Shown in pieces: positions 59,471 to 64,000 of a stretch of DNA of 64,000 nt; position 1 is the first letter of the stretch, and each line of letters begins with the position of its first letter. This DNA is from Bactrocera neohumeralis. Lineage: Eukaryota; Arthropoda; Insecta; Diptera; Tephritidae. The position numbers were made by a program, and so were the translations under genes. The stretch lies in contig NC_065921.1 of NCBI RefSeq assembly GCF_024586455.1, forward strand, positions 24,797,635-24,861,634. The letters are read 5' to 3'. The notes under the pieces were generated by a model. It was not told the DNA's origin. It saw only the letters and a program-made list of their open reading frames with translations, and did not search any database.

Positions 59471-60320
59471 CGGTTGTACCGAAGCTACACTACATTTCAC
59501 AGGTGCATTTTTATAGCATAAAAGGGTATGAAAGGATCTTTACTCAGATTTTTATCAATCAGTTTGCATGGCAGCCATATGCTATACTGGTCCGATCTGA
59601 ACAATTTCTTCGAAGATTGTAGCAATATAATATATAATAACCTATGTCAAATTTCGTGCAGATATATTGTCAAATAAAAAAGTTTCTCATACAAGAGCTT
59701 GAGTTTTATGGTTCAGTTTGTATGGCAGTTATACGCTAAAGTGATCCCATCTGAACAATTTCTTTAGAGATTATAGCACCTTTTTATGTAATCATCTATT
59801 CCAAATTTCGTGGAGATATCTTATCAAATAAAAAAAATTTTCATACAAGGACTTGAGTTTGATGGTTCAGTTTGTATGGCAGCTATACTTTACAGTATTC
59901 CGATCTAAATAATTTCTTTGGAGATTATAGCAATGTCTCATATAATATCGTATGCCGAATTTCGTAAAGATATCTTATAACATAAAAAAGTTTTTCATAC
60001 AAGGGTTTGAGTTTCATCGGTCAGTTTATATGGCAGCTATACGCTACAGTAGTCCCATCTAAATAATTTCTTTGGAGATTGTAGCCCCTCTTTTTATAAG
60101 AATATATGCCAAATTTCGTGGAGATATCTAATGAAATGAAAAAGTTTTTCATACAAGGACTTGACTTTGATCATCCACTTTGTACGGCAGCTATACGCTA
60201 TAGTGATCTGATCTGAAAAAATTAATCGAAAATTATAGAATTGCCTTGGGCAAAAACATATGTCAAATTTCGTGGAGATATCTTATCTAATGAAAAAGAT
60301 TTCCTTATAAATACTTCATT
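59471..60320. repeat. 154-bp satellite array, copy 2 (five units)
   Basis: The landmark (A)TGGCAG in the TTTGTATGGCAGCTATAC context starts at 59,568, 59,722, 59,876, 60,030 and 60,184, giving four spacings of exactly 154 bp. Each unit carries CGATCTGAACAATTTCTT, CAAATTTCGTG(G/C)AGATAT and TTTTCATACAAGGACTTGAG. The array starts after a CTCGGTTGTACCGAAGCTAC flank that I recall as typical for this family. It shares sequence with 19.7 kb, but its units are more diverged in base content. Confidence 0.9.
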
Positions 60321-61690
60321 TTGAGGCAAATTTGATAGAGCTGATGGCACTGAGCTGCTACACTTTAGAGGGCTGTAACTCAAAAACTATTTGAGATGTA
60401 ATTTTAATGTTATTTTTGAAGATATATAATATGAAAGTAATCGATTTCGTTTAAATTCCTCACTAGGCCAGTACAATTTCTTAGACTGGCATGTTACAAT
60501 GGATTTTTTGTCAATCTCATCGGTTTCTTTATACCCAAGGACAGCATGGAATAATGTCTATAATTTTTGACTACTTACGGACCAAGTTTACTTATGATTT
60601 TTTGATCATTCTGAATCCATATTTAAACTATATGAATGAAATGGTACAATTAGAAGCAATGCTTTATTTAAAAGCGCAAGCCCAAATGTAGGCAACATTT
60701 TTTAAGTTCAACACCACTAGTGCTTAGTAAAAAATGTCTAATTTATTCTGACGGAGTATGAAAGAAAAGCTAAGAAACTATAAGAAACTAGCGAAGAATT
60801 TAAGAACACATAATATTTTTTCTAAGTTACATAATTTTATTTTAGTAATATACAAGTACAAAATATAATATTGCCTACATTTAGGATGGACAGTAAGCCT
60901 CTGAGCCTGAAATAAATTTTAGACAGATTTTGAGATCGAAGAAATGAAGTAGTCTGAATAATATTTTGTACACCGAGTTATATTTGACAAATTTTTCATT
61001 AAAAGAAAAGGTTCTCATACAAAAGACTTTTTCATTAAAAATTAAAATTTACAGTTTTGGAAATATTAAATCTTGAGCAATGATATCATCAATCACCAAT
61101 GCAACTAATTTACATATTTTATACATTTTCATCAACTCACTTAAAACTTAACCCTCAAAATTGTACTCAAAGTACTCTACTATTATTTTCCATGCCATTC
61201 TTTAAGCACTAGGAAAGTCACTTCTGTAGAATTAAATATAAAACCATTTCGTGCTTCTCAACGAAATTTGAAGATTTTCTACAACACAATATGGTATTTT
61301 TCCTTGTTGTCATTTGTTTGACATTTTATACTTCATATTATTTTATGCCACTACATATATAGTACATATGTACTAAGTACTTATCTACTGCACACTCACC
61401 TTTATTTGAAGCGCGTTCTCAACTTCTTGTCCATGTTCATATCAAAAGTTCAACAGTTTTTAGTATTATTTAGTGCTGCGATTTGTCATTGTTGTTATTG
61501 GATAGCAAGCAATGAGATAGGTTTCAATCTTGTGTCAAGATACTTAATACAAGCAGCAGCTGTCTTGTGCAACACAATCAGCAGGCACTTAACTTTTCAC
61601 TATGGAAACGTGTGTCCTGTCAGAATTTTAGTTTCGATGTCTAACAGTGCACATTTTTCGTCACACTTTTGATTTCTTGTACGCAACGTT
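60321..61690. other. Non-coding, nothing recognised
   Basis: Frames at 60,491-60,691 and 61,406-61,672 have no recognisable domain. It separates the satellite from the AT-rich block that precedes the copia element. Confidence 0.4.
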
Positions 61691-62930
61691 TTTGAACTTA
61701 TTTTGAATTTTCTCACATTTTTATTTATTTAACTTTTGATTCATATTAAATTTTTTTTGAATTACTTAATTTCTTTTTTAATTTTTTTTTTAATTTTTTA
61801 ATTTTTTTTTTAATTTTTTTAAATTTTATTTTATTTTTTTTTTCTAATTTCTTAACTCTTCACTTCCGCAAATTACGCGCTGCTATATATTTTTTTTATT
61901 TGATTTGCCTTCTACTTTCACTTTACCTTATTTCATATTAGATTTTTTTATTTTTTTAATATATTTTTTTATTTTACACAACACTTTTGCACATATTTTC
62001 ACACTTTGCCTCCACTTTATATTATTTTTAATTTCACTTTGCCATATTTAAATAAATTTAATTTTAATTTATTTTCTTTTATTCTTTATTTATTTAAATT
62101 ACAAATGAAAAATAAATAACGAGATTTAGTTTAATTCCTTTGCATTAATTAAATTTAAATTATTTTTATTTAATATTTTTTTTTAATAATTTAAACTCTT
62201 ATTTTTTTGTTTTAAATATAATAGTTAAATTATTTACTTTTTAATTTTATTTATTTGTGTTATAGTTTTAACTAATTAATTTTTTATTTATTTTCACTAA
62301 TTTATATTAATATAAATTTATTTTTTTTTATTTTTCTGTTTTAAATGTAACCCTTAAATTATACACATATTTTAAATATATTTGATTTAATTTTTTTTAT
62401 TTATTTAAATTAAAAAGCCAAAATATTTAATGATATTAGGTTTAGTTTAATTTTCTTTACTTATTTCATAAATTTAGTTTAAATGAATTTCATTTAAGAT
62501 TTTTTAAATTTTAATTTTTAATTGAATTTTAATTTTTTGTTTTAAATTTAATATTTAAGTTTTTTATTTTTTTAATATTTCTCGCTTATTTTTTATTTAA
62601 TTTTTTTTTTTTTATTTTCATTAATTTGTATTAAATTAAATTAATAAAAATATTTTTTTTTATTTAATTTAATTTTGTTATTTTTGTTTTAAATTTAATC
62701 CTTAAATTATTTATTTTTTTTTTAATATTTTTTGTTTATTTTATTTTACTTTATTTAACTTTATTATAAATTTATCTAATTCATTTTTTTACTCATTTTC
62801 ATTAATTTAATTTAAATTAAATAAAAAAATACAATTACATAAAAAAAATCAAAACAAATTAAATTAGTTTAAATTGAATTAATGAAAACAAGTCAAAAAA
62901 TAATTAGAGAAAATTAAATTAATTTAAATT
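61691..62930. repeat. AT-rich, T-skewed block beside the copia LTR
   Basis: A/T-only stretches with T excess on the plus strand to about 62,790, switching to A excess before the LTR. TTTAATTTTTTATTTT-like words recur without clear periodicity. It is the mirror-image composition of the blocks at 0.5 and 55.7 kb. The last five bases before the LTR (AAATT, 62,926-62,930) could be a target-site duplication, but the right end of the element is outside the window. Confidence 0.5.
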
Positions 62931-63089
62931 TGTTGAAAGTACTTGCAACACAAACTACTTGTTGTAATTATTATATTCTAATCATTGTATTCTTCTTGTG
63001 ATTTGTCTTATAAAGAAAATTTATGTTTGGTCTGAATAAACGATTCTTACGAATAAAACGTTTCTACATCTAAATTATAAACTTTAACA
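62931..63089 (+). mobile_element. Copia-type 5' LTR
   Basis: The proposed LTR runs from TGTTGAAAG to CTTTAACA. These termini form an imperfect inverted repeat with the TG...CA ends expected of LTR elements. At 159 bp it is short but in the range of copia LTRs. Inside are a TATA-like TTATAAAG (63,008-63,015) and two AATAAA polyadenylation signals (63,035 and 63,052), in the order needed for U3-R-U5. The left boundary is inferred from the termini and the primer binding site, since the 3' LTR lies beyond the window. Confidence 0.75.
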
Positions 63090-63101
63090 GATTATGAGAC
63101 T
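63088..63101 (+). other. tRNA primer binding site (elongator tRNA-Met, internal)
   Basis: CAGATTATGAGACT, overlapping the last two LTR bases, is the exact complement of the anticodon arm AGUCUCAUAAUCUG of eukaryotic elongator tRNA-Met as I recall it. Drosophila copia is primed by an internal fragment of initiator tRNA-Met, so internal half-tRNA priming fits the family, but the tRNA differs. Confidence 0.6.
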
Positions 63102-63119
63102 TAGGAAAGGCAACTAACA

Positions 63120-64000
63120 ATGGCTACTTCTGGGTTGTTTTCCATTGATAAGCTCGATGACACAAATTATTCGTCGTGGTCAGTCCACATGAAAAGTGTT
63201 CTTATTCATGCCGATTTATGGGGAATCGTATCTGGTAAGCATGTGAAGAACGAAAATGCAACGCTAGAAGAATCAGCCGCGTTCGACGCCAAAGATGAGA
63301 AGGCGCTTGCGAGCATTACGCTTTGTGTCAAGCCATCGCAGTTAAATCATATTAGACACTGCACTACTTCACTAGAGGCCTGGAGGAAATTACAAGAGAT
63401 CTACCAGCCAAGTGGACCAGCTCGTAAAATTACGTTTTTCAAGAAAATTCTGTATCTTAGTTTGTCTGAGGGCGAAAATGTTTCGGAGCACATAAAGCAG
63501 TTCTCTGATATCATTGAGAAAATGGCTGAAATTGGTATAGTAGTACCAGAGGAAATGTTAGTCATTATTCTGCTATCAAGTTTACCGCAGTCATATGAAA
63601 ATTTCGTGGTTGCTATAGAAACACGTGATAATTTACCATCATTAAATGCGTTGAAAATTAAATTACTTGAAGAAGGTGAACGTCGTCAGGAGAAGGATGC
63701 AGATGTTGAAAATATCGAGAATCAACAGGCGTTTTCGGCAAGGACGAACTTCAGGAAAAATGTAAGTGCGCACAAAAATCTTAACAGAAATACTCGTAAA
63801 GCATATGCTTCAAATTCGGTAACGAAGCAATCTAACGTTAAATGCTATAATTGTGGGAATAGAGGTCATCTGGCTGCACAATGCAGAGCATCTAGGCAGC
63901 AAACTCAGAATGCTATTGGAAGTGTACTCGCAGCATCTGGTGTACAAGAATTTAACCGTTCGACATGGTGCGTGGACAGTGGAGCGACATCACAAACATA
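63120..64000 (+). CDS. Copia-type Gag-protease polyprotein, 5' part (partial)
   Basis: The frame opens at an ATG 30 bp after the LTR and runs 293 codons to the window end without a stop. Residues ~1-40 (F-S-I-D-K-L-D-D-T-N-Y-S-S-W ... L-W-G-I-V-S-G) and ~60-190 match the copia-type Gag fold, including E-A-W-R-K-L-Q-E-I-Y. A CCHC zinc knuckle follows at C242, C245, H250 and C255. The aspartic protease begins at W283-C-V-D-S-G-A-T with D286 as the catalytic Asp, in the same frame as in single-ORF copia elements. Integrase, RT and RNase H should lie downstream. In contrast to all other elements here, it has no stop or frameshift, which suggests a young and perhaps active copy. Confidence 0.9.
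   Translation, partial: MATSGLFSIDKLDDTNYSSWSVHMKSVLIHADLWGIVSGKHVKNENATLEESAAFDAKDEKALASITLCVKPSQLNHIRHCTTSLEAWRKLQEIYQPSGPARKITFFKKILYLSLSEGENVSEHIKQFSDIIEKMAEIGIVVPEEMLVIILLSSLPQSYENFVVAIETRDNLPSLNALKIKLLEEGERRQEKDADVENIENQQAFSARTNFRKNVSAHKNLNRNTRKAYASNSVTKQSNVKCYNCGNRGHLAAQCRASRQQTQNAIGSVLAASGVQEFNRSTWCVDSGATSQT

Overview
The window reads as non-coding nuclear DNA of a higher fly, most likely a tephritid fruit fly. That is an inference from the low G+C content, CAA/TTG-rich unique DNA, CATA/TG microsatellites, many mariner relics and families of degenerate satellites. I found no host protein-coding exon, rRNA or tRNA that I could defend. Nearly all the short open frames are chance frames or lie antisense to decayed transposons. 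The window could be a very large intron or an intergenic interval.

The one intact coding sequence is at the right edge. A Ty1/copia-type LTR retrotransposon begins at 62,931 with a short 5' LTR. It is followed by a primer binding site that matches the anticodon arm of elongator tRNA-Met, then by an uninterrupted gag-protease frame (63,120 to the window end) with a CCHC zinc knuckle and a DSG protease motif.

Everything else that once coded is wreckage. Mariner (DD34D) transposase fragments lie at 8.1, 12.5, 24.4-25.3, 28.0 and 45.9 kb on the minus strand and at 45.0 kb on the plus strand. Tc3/IS630-like transposase fragments lie at 24.2 kb (plus) and at 42.4, 46.2 and 48.5 kb (minus). Non-LTR retrotransposon pieces lie at 6.2, 12.1 and 37.9 kb (minus) and 13.0 kb (plus).

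The rest is dominated by non-coding repeats. (1) A 0.4-kb TTAGG-like pentamer array at 5.75 kb abuts a LINE 3' end. (2) A domain at 14.3-18.9 kb is saturated with AAAGCTTT and has ~251-bp periodicity. (3) A 154-bp monomer occurs at 19.7 and 59.5 kb, with an inverted piece at 49.9 kb. (4) Two ~112-bp families, one with a GTTGCCACTTATT core and one with the palindromic core TTCACCACAGCTGTGGTGAA, alternate A-B-A-B from 29.2 to 34.8 kb. (5) A palindrome family with core TTTCGGGATCCCGAAA lies at 36.7-37.6 and 41.1-42.3 kb. (6) Foldback or inverted-repeat elements lie at 23.8, 48.0 and 52.0 kb. (7) Extremely AT-rich blocks lie at 0.5-2.6, 55.7-58.1 and 61.7-62.9 kb.

The most interesting signals are the alternating palindrome arrays, a 92-nt near-perfect hairpin at 33.35 kb, the TIR element with reiterated left ends at 52.0 kb, and the intact copia element.
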